NCBI RefSeq assembly: GCF_000208745.1 | Contig: NC_030851.1 | Span: 2,504,666-2,568,665 of the forward strand | Direction: 5' to 3' | DNA: 64,000 nucleotides | Origin: Theobroma cacao | Lineage: Eukaryota; Streptophyta; Magnoliopsida; Malvales; Malvaceae | Shown here: piece by piece, positions 28,690 through 39,099 of the stretch | How positions within the stretch are numbered: the first letter of the stretch is position 1 | Layout of the letters: every line of letters begins with the position of its first letter | Translations under genes and position numbers: made by a program | Notes under the pieces: model-generated | Database searches by the model: none | What the model was told of the DNA's origin: nothing | Seen by the model: only the letters and a program-made list of their open reading frames with translations

Positions 28690-29458
28690 GTCACTGAATT
28701 TGTACAAGAGGACTAATTACATAGTTGTAATTGAGCAGGACGAACCGTACACAGAAGCTTCGGTGCCTACTCCTCTGGGCATGATAAATATGCTACCAGA
28801 AATGTTACCCCACAACTCAAAACCTTCAGTACAGAAAGTATGACCTCTGCTGTTAACCAGGACCTCTGCTGTTAGCAATCTCTCTTGGAACCATTACCAG
28901 ACAGATGAATGTGGAGTAGATTACGATGTCTAAAACTACAAGCCTGGAGATAGAGACGCTGCACTCTGAGTAGTCTTTCATGGCAATCCTGTTTCAAAAA
29001 TTATATAACCCCTTCAATCCTGGGGTTACTCGAACCACAACCTTTTTTCTTGTTAGGTCATAAATCCAGAACATGTGGGTACTACGATGCCAGGTCTTGC
29101 AAATGCCCAATTCTGCCAAAATTAAATAAATTTGATGTTGAAAAGAAGACTGAACCACTTCCATTACCTTCCAGACATGCCCAACTGGCTACCTCCCCAA
29201 ACGATAGCTCAATTTTTCAAGCCACATGGTTTTGCTTCCCTTTGAGTCCCTACATTGAGTTGCTTCATTCAAAGTACTTTTGGATTTGTGTATATATATC
29301 ATCCGACTTCCATTTTCCATCACCGCAGCACAAAAAAAGCTTTTCATTTTCCTAAGATGTTAAAGTCTCTTCCTTCTTTTGTCCTAATATATTATAGCTC
29401 CCTTGTTTTAGAAAAGTGACAAGATGGTTAGTGCTAACAAGCTTATCAAGATGGTTAG
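28690..29458 (+). repeat. First copy of a ~760-bp duplicated SAUR upstream block
   Basis: Runs parallel to 30430-31200, the upstream region and first codons of copy 10: GGACTAATTACATAGTTG against GGACTAATATATAGTTG, then CTCTTGGAACCATTACCAGA, the CTTGTTAGGTCATA element, and CACATGG at 29223-29229. Contains a small tandem duplication (GACCTCTGCTGTTA twice, 28842-28875). Confidence 0.85.
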
Positions 29459-29459
29459 T
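29424..29459 (+). pseudogene. SAUR relic interrupted after about 9-12 codons
   Basis: ATGGTTAGTGCTAACAAGCT encodes MVSANKLIK, matching the group B start MISAKKLIK, then continues MVSPK and a stop where an AT-rich inverted-repeat element begins. Beyond that element, from about 30272, the DNA matches the 3' flank of copy 11. The promoter and both flanks of a SAUR therefore survive while the coding body is gone. Confidence 0.8.
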
Positions 29460-29461
29460 CC

Positions 29462-30265
29462 TAAATAAACCCTTGAATTATAAAAAAAAAAAAGTCAATT
29501 AAATTCTTTTAGTTTTATTGTGTTCAATTAATACCTTTACTTTTATTTTAATTTAAATAAACCATTCTCGATAACCTATCAGGATTTAAATAAAAATTCC
29601 TAAATGATCCTAGTGTTGGATGGTCAGACTAGAAAAAATTAAAATAGTTTCAAAGCTTGTAATAGTACCACTGTTCTTACAAAATTTATTTGGCCTCATT
29701 AATTTTATGCAAAAAGGTTATAGGTGATAAAGCTCGAAGATATAATAAAGTCTAATGATTAATTGTATTTTGCACTAACGAAATCAATTCACTGAGTATC
29801 CACCGATGTAAAGCAAGGTATCTGGACTTTTATTTAATTTTCAAATTTCGATTGTATATGGTTATTCTACTTCTACCACACAAAACTCACACTTAAAAGG
29901 CAAATTTTCAGGCATTAAGTTTACCTTCTTCCAGTTGAGTTCATTTCATTTTCATACCTTTAAAAAATGTTTTTCGAGACTAAAAAATTAAAATCTAAGT
30001 CGGTAATTAAAAAATTCAATCAACAACATCTTTGTACACATCATCTGCCACGTAGGAGTATCATTTTCTAAAACGACATGCCAACATGTCAAATGATAGA
30101 TGATGTAACATGTATACGATAACTGTAATTCTAATTAACAGAAATTAGTTAATAGCTAGTAAAAATGTCTTATTTGATTCAAAATTAAAATACAGTAACT
30201 TAATTGAACCTAAAAAAATATAAACGTTTAAGTGATTTTTTTTAATTCAAAAACTTATTTGAGTA
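29462..30265. mobile_element. AT-rich element with ~100-bp terminal inverted repeats
   Basis: The left end (AAATAAACCCTTGAATTAT, GTTCAATTAATACCTTTAC) and the reverse complement of the right end (CAAATAAGTTTTTGAATT, GGTTCAATTAAGTTACTGTA) are clearly alike. About 800 bp, no coding capacity. It sits exactly where the SAUR relic loses its frame. Precise ends and target duplication are not resolved. Confidence 0.6.
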
Positions 30266-30953
30266 TTATACTATTTTTATTTAATTGTCTATTTGTCTTT
30301 ATCAGGATTATTTAAACAAGACAAGCTACATCATTACAAATAAATTTGAAATTAGTTTGTATAATATGAAATTTTAAATTTTACTCTTAAGTTATTCAAA
30401 ATGATTTCTCATTGTCACAAAAACAGTAAGGATAAATAATACAAGAGGACTAATATATAGTTGAAATTGATCAGTACGTACCGTACACATAACCTCTGGA
30501 GTCGATTGTCTGGGCATGAAAAGAAATGCTACCAAAAATGTTTCCCCACAATTCAAAACCATCAGTACAGAAAGTTTGACGACCAAGACCTCTGCTGTTA
30601 TCAATCTCTCTTGGAACCATTACCAGACAGATGAATGTGGAGCAGATTACGATGTCTAAAACCATAAGCCTAGAGATGGAGACGTTGCACTCTAACTAGT
30701 CTTTCATGGCAATATAATCTGGTTTCAAAAATTATATAACCCCATCAGTCCAGGGTATACTTGAACCACAACCTATTTGCTTGTTAGGTCATATATCCAG
30801 AACATGTGGGTACTACGATGCCTGGTTTTGCACATGCCCATTTCGGCCAACTGTAATAAATTTGATGTTGAAAAGAAGACTGAACCGCTTCCATTATCTT
30901 CCAGACATGCCCAACTGGCCACCTCCCCAAATGTATCGCTCAAATTTTCAAAC

Positions 30954-31045
30954 CACATGGTTTTGCTTCCCTTCGAGTCCCTACAATGAGTTGATTCATT
31001 CGAAGAACTACTTCTTTTGGATTTGTGTATATGTATATATATATT
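30954..31045 (+). promoter_or_regulatory. Group B core promoter of SAUR copy 10
   Basis: CACATGG with TTTTGCTTCCC (30954-30971), followed by TATATATATATT at 31034-31045, about 125 bases before the ATG. Unlike copies 9 and 11-13 it has no TGTC box directly before the TATA. Confidence 0.55.
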
Positions 31046-31169
31046 CATCCAATTTGCATTTTCCATCACCGCAGCACAACAAAAGCTTTTCAGTTTCCTA
31101 AGATCTTAAAGTCTCTTCCTTCTCTTGCCCTAAAATATTCTGGCTCCCTTGTTTTAGAAAAGTGACAAG

Positions 31170-31619
31170 ATGATCAGTGCTAAGAAGCTTATCAGGTTGG
31201 CAAGGAAATGGCATAATCTGGCAGCAATTAAGAGGAAAACAATCACATTCTCAAGAACCACCGGGGATGATGACACAAATAGTTGCAGCAGCACTTCATC
31301 AATGGTCGAGAAGGGTCACTTTGTGGTGTATAGTGCTGATGAGAAGCGCTTTGTGCTTCCTTTGGAGTATCTGAAGAACGAAATTGTCATGGAGTTGTTC
31401 AATTTGGCAGAAGAGGAGTTTGGACTACCTAGCAACGGCAACCTCACCTTGCCTTGTGATGCAGCCTTTATGGAATATGTAATTGGGTTAATCAAAAGGA
31501 AAGCAAGCAAAGAACTGGAGAAAGCATTGCTCATGTCTGTAGTTAGTGACCGTTGCCTATCCTCATCGGATCTCTATCGGCAAGAAACAAGCCAACAGTT
31601 TCCAGTACGAAGTTTCTAA
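31170..31619 (+). CDS. SAUR protein, copy 10 (group B)
   Basis: 149 residues, start MISAKKLIRLARKWHNLAAI; the common ARKWQ reads ARKWH here. Core KGHFVVYSADEKRFVLPLEYL and LAEEEFGLPSNGNLTLPCD, helix KELEKALLMSVVS, C-terminus FPVRSF. Asn replaces the conserved Pro in GPLTLP. Its 5' region is the second copy of a 760-bp duplication, the first of which leads to the relic at 29424. The frame is intact. Confidence 0.94.
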   Translation: MISAKKLIRLARKWHNLAAIKRKTITFSRTTGDDDTNSCSSTSSMVEKGHFVVYSADEKRFVLPLEYLKNEIVMELFNLAEEEFGLPSNGNLTLPCDAAFMEYVIGLIKRKASKELEKALLMSVVSDRCLSSSDLYRQETSQQFPVRSF

Positions 31620-32617
31620 AGCAAAATATGTTTTCAATTTTGCAAACGATGTACATTAAGATATATAATGAGAAAGCTGCAGATTTTGATTCATGCTTAG
31701 CTGTCTGCCCGGTCATGGCAATTATCCTTTTGTTTTTACACTGCAACATTAACAATACTGTCCTACATATTCACTTCACAGGAAAAAAATAATAATAATT
31801 AAACCCTCTCACTGCAAATGAACATCAGAATTAATACCAACACGAGTTCGTAGTTGCGCCTTTTCTGAGAATTAATACCAAGACCCAAATCCATTTGGGA
31901 AGCATGGATGCAGCAACTAAAAAACTGAATGTAACTGGGTCTCGTAATACGTGACCATCTTCTTCTACACGTTAAAGTCAGTCTTGCTTGGCGCCAAACT
32001 CCATGAACCAAGCTTTGTGCAGAAACAAAAACCCAAAATTTCAACAGCTTAGCCAGATATTATCCATCAAATTTGATCCCATAATTTGTAGCCTAGAATG
32101 ATCTGCGGGACCTTATCTTGCATCCATTTAGAAACAAGAGGAAAGTGAAATGGATTATGACCCAAAAGCATGACAGCCTGGAGAGAGACTTTTGGGGAAT
32201 CTTGTTTCGAAATTATAACTGCAATCCCCTGCAGGCTTTCGTTGAACCACAATTTTTTCTTGTTAGGTACAGTCCATCTGGTCCATGTTGGTACAACATG
32301 TCTGGTCTTGCACTTGCCCCAACCTAGTAAGGCTATATAATGTATTTAACTTCCAAAAAAGGACTCACAGCATCTCTCAAACCATACATGCAGAGAAAAA
32401 AATTGACGATTCACTAATGGGAGCCAAGGCTGCCAATCATGGCCACCACCCAGACCTCAACTCGTTGAATTATCACATGATTATGTACAAGCGAAGCCAA
32501 CACAGGGTAACCCACTTGTAAGAAAGCGTCCCCAAGAAGCGTTGTTAACATACAGATAAACCAGTTCCATGGCCTTCTAGGCATGCCCATCTCCAAATTA
32601 ACTACACAGATTTCTGT
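31620..32617. other. Spacer between SAUR copies 10 and 11
   Basis: No gene. Group B upstream elements recur in order: CTTGTTAGGTACAG near 32258, CATGGCCACCACCCAGACCT near 32439. Confidence 0.5.
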
Positions 32618-32696
32618 CACATGGGTTTGCTTCCTACCTAACCATGCAAAGGTGGCCTCATCAACCGGACTGTCTTCGGCTCTGTGATTATATATT
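32618..32696 (+). promoter_or_regulatory. Group B core promoter of SAUR copy 11
   Basis: CACATGGGTTTGCTTCC (32618-32634), TGTCTT (32671-32676) and TATATATT (32689-32696), the TATA box 121 bases before the ATG. Confidence 0.6.
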
Positions 32697-32809
32697 CATC
32701 CAACTCTCATTGCCAACTCGTAACACAGCAACAGCATTCAGTTTCCTACTATCTCAAAGTCTCTCCTCTTTTGTTTTACAATCTTCTCCCTGTTTTTATC
32801 AGTAACAGG

Positions 32810-33259
32810 ATGATCAGTGCTAAGAAGCTCATCAAATTGGCAAGGAAATGGCAGAAACTGGCTGCTATTAAGCGAAAAAGGATCACATCGTCCGAGACGA
32901 CCCTTGGAAATGTTGGCACAACTAGTTGCAGCACATCATCAACTGTTGAGAAAGGTCATTTTGCGGTGTATAGTTCTGATCAGAGACGCTTCGTTCTTCC
33001 TTTGGAATATCTCAAGAATGAAATTGTGAGAGAGCTATTCTCTCTGGCTGAAGAAGAATTTGGGCTACCAAGAAATGGGCCTCTCACTTTGCCTTGTGAT
33101 GGAGCCTTTATGGAATATGTAATTTCTTTGATCAAACGACATGCAACTAAAGATATGAAGAAAGCATTACTCACGTCCATTGCCAGTTGTCGCTGCTCAT
33201 CATCTTCGTATCTTCATCAACAAGCAACAAATCAACAATTACTAATCAGCAGCTTCTAG
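32810..33259 (+). CDS. SAUR protein, copy 11 (group B)
   Basis: 149 residues, start MISAKKLIKLARKWQKLAAI; a longer in-frame extension upstream to 32684 is untranslated leader because it overlaps the TATA box. Core KGHFAVYSSDQRRFVLPLEYL and LAEEEFGLPRNGPLTLPCD, helix KDMKKALLTSIAS, C-terminus LLISSF. Closest to copy 12 (same KRxRITSS linker and ISSF end). The frame is intact. The 3' flank from about 33345 is shared with the stretch at 30272-30420 beyond the relic. Confidence 0.95.
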   Translation: MISAKKLIKLARKWQKLAAIKRKRITSSETTLGNVGTTSCSTSSTVEKGHFAVYSSDQRRFVLPLEYLKNEIVRELFSLAEEEFGLPRNGPLTLPCDGAFMEYVISLIKRHATKDMKKALLTSIASCRCSSSSYLHQQATNQQLLISSF

Positions 33260-34422
33260 CGCAAAATATGTTTCAATTTTGTAACCGAATGATACTTCTG
33301 TACAATTGAGAGGTTTATCTGAAGTCTAATGAAAATTGGGGTTTTATTTTTATTTTGTTGTCTATTTGTCTTTATTGGCATTATCTAAAACAAGCCAAGC
33401 CACATTGTTGCAAACAAATTCGGAATTAGCTTCTATCATGGGAAATTTTAATTTTTACTCTAATAACAAGAATTATTATTCAAAATTATTTATTACGTAA
33501 AAATTATAAATCAAATATAACTTATGTAAAATAATAATAGAATTAGTAATTTATCTAAGATAAATTCCATCCCATTCTTCCACATTTATCGCTAAGTTGA
33601 CTATATTTGAAGCATAAACTGCTGAAATTAACAAGATATTAACGGTGTTTTCTGATATCCAACCAATCACCTTTTTGTTGAGCAAGAGGTGCTGAATTAA
33701 CGTTGATAAGTAAAATTCATAACCCATGTTGCAGACGGTATGATTATGATTCCTTTGGAAATGGATGCTTCTATCATTATCAGAGCTATGGAAATGGATG
33801 CTTCTAGCTGTCCAGCTAGACCTCTGTGGTCTGCGTCTTGGGGCCTTTTGGTCAGGGCATTCCAATTGTTATACAGCAAAAGGGGTCTGCTTTAAATAAT
33901 GATTCAAAAGCAAGAAACAGTCTGCAGATAGACATTGAATCTAACCTCTTTCTCAGTTTCAAAAATTATAAACTCCAACAAAGCAGGATTTTGTTGATCC
34001 ACATATTTTTCTTGTTAGGTATGATATCCAAATTATGTGGGGACAGACATGCCTAGTTCTCCATCAATTCCTCCGGACGGCATCTTCATAGGTTGTCCTG
34101 AAGTAGTTACAAGCATATTAGAGCCCACTGTCCACAGAAGACTAAGGACCGGTGGTTTCATTTCACGCACTTGGAAAAAAAAGGGGGTCTTGATTGCCTG
34201 ATAGAGCCAAGGCATGGTCACGACCCAAACCTGAAGATGAGATAAGCATGAGCCCTCTACATAGGGTACCCACATCCGAGAAAGTGTCTCAGTTACCTCC
34301 ATATCATTGAACCACTTACACTGCTTTAAGACACATCAAACTCCTAATCAATCCGCCACAGCTACACATCACGTAGCTTTGCTTATAAGAATCCCAGCAT
34401 TTGGCATCTTCAATAAAGCAGT
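33260..34422. other. Spacer between SAUR copies 11 and 12
   Basis: No gene. Contains group B upstream elements CTTGTTAGGTATGATATCC (34012) and GGCATGGTCACGACCCAAAC (34212), then CACGTAGCTTTGCTT (34371), a diverged form of the CACATGG element. Confidence 0.5.
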
Positions 34423-34448
34423 TGTCCCTTGCTTTATGAATATATATA
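34423..34448 (+). promoter_or_regulatory. Group B core promoter of SAUR copy 12
   Basis: TGTCCC at 34423-34428 and TATATATA at 34441-34448, 124 bases before the ATG, spaced as in copies 9, 11 and 13. Confidence 0.55.
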
Positions 34449-34571
34449 CTTAATCCACTCCCATTGCTTTTATCCCCATCGAACAACAGTTTTCAGTATC
34501 CAAATATCCAAATAGTCTCTTCCTCCTTTACTCCCTCTAATTTTCTCCCCAAGTTTTCTAACAGTATCAAG

Positions 34572-35021
34572 ATGATCAGTGCTAAGAAGCTTATTAAATT
34601 GGCAAGGAAATGGCAGAAACTGGCTGCCATTAGGCGAAAAAGGATCACATCGTCCAGCACGAACTCCGGGGCTGTCGGCACACATAGTTGCAGCACATCA
34701 TCAACGGTTGAGAAGGGTCATTTTGTTGTGTATAGTGATGATCAGAAACGCTTCGTGCTTCCATTGGAATATCTTGAGAATGAAATTGTCAGGGAGCTAT
34801 TCGCTTTGGCGGAAGAAGAATTTGGACTACCAAGCAGTGGTCCTCTAACGGTGCCTTGTGATGCAGCCTTTATGGAATATGTAATTACTTTGATCAGAGG
34901 GCGACCCTCTAAAGATGTGGAGAAAGCATTGCTCACCTCCATAGCTAGCAGCCGCTGCTCATCTTCTTCATATGTTCATCAACAATCAACAACCCAACAA
35001 TTCTTAATCTCCAGCTTCTAA
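34572..35021 (+). CDS. SAUR protein, copy 12 (group B)
   Basis: 149 residues, start MISAKKLIKLARKWQKLAAI after a leader that is open upstream but lies behind the TATA box. Core KGHFVVYSDDQKRFVLPLEYL and LAEEEFGLPSSGPLTVPCD, helix KDVEKALLTSIAS, C-terminus FLISSF. One of the most consensus-like group B members and very close to copy 11. Intact. Confidence 0.95.
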   Translation: MISAKKLIKLARKWQKLAAIRRKRITSSSTNSGAVGTHSCSTSSTVEKGHFVVYSDDQKRFVLPLEYLENEIVRELFALAEEEFGLPSSGPLTVPCDAAFMEYVITLIRGRPSKDVEKALLTSIASSRCSSSSYVHQQSTTQQFLISSF

Positions 35022-35689
35022 AGCAAAATGTTTCAATTCTGTAATCAATCGAGCAGCTCTACTGTATATTTAAGGCAATTAAGGAAAGAGAAATTTTTTT
35101 CTTTATATTTATTTGATTTGATTTTTTTTCTTCTTGGAAATTAATTCCTTGCTAGTTTTCTACCCTACAATTAACACATAAGGGTTAATTACTTTCAAAG
35201 ATAAGCTTGGAAATGCTAATCTTATCTAGAATATTTAATTAATTTGATGAAGCATAAGTCTAAGTTTTTTTTTTTCTATAAATAATTGCTCCCTCTCTGA
35301 CCTTGGTACCCTAATGATAGTCCAATTTAACATTTTACTAGTCAAAAGTCCCACTTTTGACCTCTTTTAATATGAATTAAAATTTTCTAAGTACTACTAA
35401 TAATTTTCAAAAGCTCTAACTAAAGTGCTTTTCAAATACTTCTTTTTTGAAAAATCAAATGGATAAACTATTCAACACATCAAAAATTAAAAAAGTTTGA
35501 CCTTTCATAATAAAAAGAAAAAGTTGACCTTAGTCACTGGTATATTAGATAACAGTAGAGACCCTTTTAGGAATTTTTGCTGTTAATATAACCCTTTTTT
35601 TATCATTTAATATTGAGGACAGTGCCGCCTTAGGACTTGGGGGGAATAGGAGCAAGCTTAATGTGTTGAAATTTCTTGAAATAATGTTT
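35022..35689. other. Spacer downstream of SAUR copy 12
   Basis: No gene seen. AT-rich with long T runs. Confidence 0.45.
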
Positions 35690-36130
35690 TAAAAAATTCA
35701 TGAATTATTTAAGAAAATTTAAATAAATTTTTTTATTGCATTTAATTGAGTTATTGTATTTTTATTTTGAATCAAATAAACTTTTATCGTTAATAATTAA
35801 TTAATTATTATTAATCAAAATAATATTTATCATTTTATACCCATGTAATGTTATTGTGAAAGATAAAAAAAAATATGATCATGTCATCATATCGCATCAC
35901 CATCCACTATGACATATCAGTATGTCATATCCACATAACGTGATATAAAAAGATAAATGATATTTTGACTAATGATAATTAGTTAAATTTTTAATCATAA
36001 AATTTTATTTAATCCAAAATAAAATATAAAAATTTAATTGATCATAATAAAACAATAAAAATTTATTCAAAATTTTCAGAATAATTAAGAAGCTTTTTTA
36101 AATATTATGTCAATTTTTTCTCTTTTAAAG
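35690..36130. mobile_element. AT-rich long-inverted-repeat element (family L), about 440 bp
   Basis: Left half (CATGAATTATTTAAGAAAAT, then GCATTTAATTGAGTTATTG) is roughly the reverse complement of the right half ending TTAAATATTATGTCA. The same layout recurs at 52420-52830 and, as one half, at 51340-51580. No coding capacity, so a MITE-like or foldback element. Confidence 0.55.
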
Positions 36131-36929
36131 GGTCTTATGTCTTTTCTTTGAATTTTTAAAACCGAAACAAGTCAAATAATTAAATTATTATAACATGCAA
36201 TAAAAATAACTGGCATAAAGCTACTACCAAACCAACAATTTAAATACGTAGCTTCTTTATTGTATTTTAGTTTGTAAAAAATATTTTTAAAAATTTTAAA
36301 TTAAAAAAAAAGGTGCAAAGATGAATTTATTGGACTCCTTTGCTCCACCAGGACCCTCTACGGTCTGATATCATGAGGGCTTGTAAACAAGGCATACTAA
36401 TTTTCAGGAGAAAGGGTTGTGATTTACATTATGATTCAAAAGTAAGCGTGCAATGTGCAGATAGACATCGAATCTAACCTCCTCATTTCTGTTTTCGAAA
36501 AAGCAGAAACCCCATGAACACAAGCTTCTTTTGAACCACAGGCTTTCCTTGTTAGGTATATGTGGGGACACGCTTAACATGTTTTGTCTTGAACATGCCA
36601 AGCCAGCTTCATGATTTTACCTGAAATAGTTGATATAATTTTCACAGAAAGCACTGATGGGTCAATTTCGATGAACCTGGGTAGGACCTGTTAGTCTCAA
36701 ATTGACTCCCACCAGGCAAAAGATGTGTCTGATGACGATTGCCTTAAAAAACCAAGGCATGGCCACCTTCCAAGACCTCCCCTTTCCCTTGATTCATCAC
36801 ATGGTTATGGAAACATGAACCTTATCATTGCTCTAGACAAACCCACTTCCACAATTAGTCCCTCACATCCACAAATCTCTTAGTTTGGTTTCCACTACTC
36901 CCTACTTTAGGCATCTTCATTGAAGTGCA
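36131..36929. other. Upstream region of SAUR copy 13
   Basis: No gene. Group B elements: CTTGTTAGGTATATGTGGGG (36549) and GGCATGGCCACCTTCC (36757), then TAGTTTGGTTTCC in place of the CACATGG element. Confidence 0.5.
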
Positions 36930-36960
36930 TGTCCCTGGATAATGAATATATGTATATATG
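36930..36960 (+). promoter_or_regulatory. Group B core promoter of SAUR copy 13
   Basis: TGTCCC at 36930-36935, 17 bases before an AT-alternating TATA region at 36947-36960, about 120-130 bases before the ATG. Confidence 0.55.
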
Positions 36961-37078
36961 TAAGTTACCCAGTCTCTTTGCTTCATCCCATACAGCAATA
37001 CATTAGCATATCAGTCTCCCAAGATCTAAAATTCTCTTCATTCTTTTCCTTTCTTAAATTACCTCCCATAGCATCAAG

Positions 37079-37534
37079 ATGATCAGTACAAAGAAGCTTA
37101 TCAAGTTGGCCAGGAAATGGCAAATTATGGCTGCGATTAGACCAAAATTGATCACATCGCCAAGGCCCTCGGGAGTCGACGTTAACACCAATAATTGCAG
37201 CACATCATCACCAATTGTCGAGAAGGGTCACTTTGTTGCGTATAGTGCTGATCAGATACGATTCGTGCTTCCTTTGGGATATCTAAGGAGCAGAATTGTT
37301 ACAGAGCTCTTCGCATTGGCGGAAGAAGAATTTGGACTACCAAGCGTCGGCCCTCTTACGTTTCCTTGTGATGCAGCCTTTATTGAATATGTAATTGTTT
37401 TGATCAAACAGCATGTGACTGAAGATGTGGTGAAAGCATTGCTGAGGTCCTTATCTGGCACTCGCGGCTCATCCTCATCCTCAAATCTAATTCAACAAGC
37501 AACATACCAACACCAATTAGTCCGCAGCTTCTAA
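37079..37534 (+). CDS. SAUR protein, copy 13 (group B)
   Basis: 151 residues, start MISTKKLIKLARKWQIMAAI. Most diverged intact group B member: core KGHFVAYSADQIRFVLPLGYL and LAEEEFGLPSVGPLTFPCD, helix EDVVKALLRSL, C-terminus QLVRSF. The linker (RPSGVDVNTNNCSTSS) still shows the group B Ser cluster. The frame is intact. Confidence 0.93.
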   Translation: MISTKKLIKLARKWQIMAAIRPKLITSPRPSGVDVNTNNCSTSSPIVEKGHFVAYSADQIRFVLPLGYLRSRIVTELFALAEEEFGLPSVGPLTFPCDAAFIEYVIVLIKQHVTEDVVKALLRSLSGTRGSSSSSNLIQQATYQHQLVRSF

Positions 37535-37622
37535 AGCAAATTTTGTTCTCATTTTGTAAACGGACCCAAATTCTGTACAATTTACAGTATATAATGAAAG
37601 TATTTCAATCTTTTTCTTTGAA

Positions 37623-38300
37623 TTTTTTTTTTTTGAAAAGTGAAAATTTTATCAATTTGAAAAGCTTACATGTCATAATAAAATCTTAAATTTTGTAGAT
37701 AAAAAACTTCTAAGGGTATAAGAAGTCAAGTTATTGAGAGAAAAAGAGTAATACACAACTACTCCAAATGACAAAAGCATTATCAAGGGAACATGGAGAG
37801 ACAAAGAGTAGTACTATTCCAAACAACAAAAGTATTATCAAGGGGAAATCGAGCGCTTGAGTAATCAGAAGTCTGTCCCATTCATCAAATAACCAACAAA
37901 TCTTAATCTGGATGTACTTATCCATTCATCAAATTATCAACTGATTCTAAACCAGATACCAAAACATACATTAAAACCACACAAAGAGACCCAAAAACGT
38001 AACAAATTACACAAAAAAAATTACATCAAAACCACACAAAGACAAAAAGCTACATAAAATCACAACAAATTACACAAAAGAAACTATAACCCAAGTATAC
38101 TACCTTGACTAATAGCATCCAGATTTCACTCCACCCCGAAGAAAAGTCTTGTGGCTGATGTCCCTTGGCCCGAGCATATCAATTTAGGAATCATTCCCTA
38201 TCTCAAAAGCCCTGCTGCCATTCATGCATCCATCTTTTAGTAGGCAGCTTGGTTTGTAGTTTTTTTCATTTTTTGTGTAATTGATTGTCTTCCTCTGATA
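37623..38300 (-). mobile_element. Possible retroposon 3' end (LINE-like), minus orientation
   Basis: Read on the minus strand the segment ends in TTTTCAAATTGATAAAATTT followed by a long A run, as LINE 3' ends do. Within it are repeats of ACAAAGAGAC/ACACAAAGA type and an imperfect ~57-bp tandem duplication (37740-37850, CAAAAG(C/T)ATTATCAAGGG twice). No coding domain is identifiable, so the call is tentative. Confidence 0.3.
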
Positions 38301-38464
38301 ACTTTTTTGTAACAGTAACAAATAAACAACACAAACAAATAACAATAACATTAATATAAAAAATTTTCATAAAATTATAAAAATGACATCAAACGAGACA
38401 TCAAATTTCCTTCTTTATATATATCCAACTAGTACTTGTATCTCCTTTTAAGCTCGAGGTAACT

Positions 38465-38995
38465 ATTGTAACCAATGGTGGCTCAATAACTTAAAAAGTT
38501 TAAAATGAAATATTCAAATAAGGCCTTTTTTGTTGCAATTAAGATCCAATTTAAGTTCTATGTTTATTTTAAATCCAATTTCTTCAAAAGAAATTATAGC
38601 ATATGCAAATCCATTTTCTTTATATTTAAAAAAAAAAAACTTTTTAAGCAAGTGATAAAAAATTAAGATTTATTAGGCACATAACTATGAAAGTGAGAGA
38701 ATATGTCATTTTATTAATTATCTTTTATTTTTACATATTTTTAATGAGAAATGAGATAAATAATTGAGAATTAATAATGATGTAAAAGTGAGAGAAAATA
38801 TATATTTATTAGGCATGAGAGAATAGATAAATATTTTATTAATTATCTTAATTTTTATATATTTTTAATATAATTAATTACATTATAATTATTATAAAAT
38901 AATGAGACCTGCCTAAATTTGATACCTAAAGTCCTTGCTTGGGTAGTTTTACCAAGTGTTGTGTAGTTTTACCAAGGGGTGGGCTTGATTGTAAC
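38465..38995 (-). mobile_element. Non-autonomous hAT-like element with 8-bp target duplication
   Basis: A 515-bp element (38473-38987) lies between two perfect ATTGTAAC copies (38465-38472 and 38988-38995), the 8-bp duplication typical of hAT transposons. Its ends (CAATGGTGGCTCAATAA and, reversed, CAAGCCCACCCCTTGG) and interior match, in opposite orientation, the element at 43497-44160, which still holds a transposase end. This copy has no coding sequence and is an internal-deletion derivative. Confidence 0.8.
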
Positions 38996-39099
38996 AGTAT
39001 GTCAATAACATGGATACAAAGGTACATGCAAACTACTGAAATTGTTAATTATGTACAATCTCTTTCACAGAGAAATTCCATCAAATGGAATCCCTTCTA

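Noticed and set aside
32684..32809. Extended N-terminus for SAUR copy 11 (similar for copies 1, 4, 7 and 12)
   Set aside because: The extension overlaps the TATA box or leader and is not shared by paralogues, which all start at M-I/S-x-K-K.
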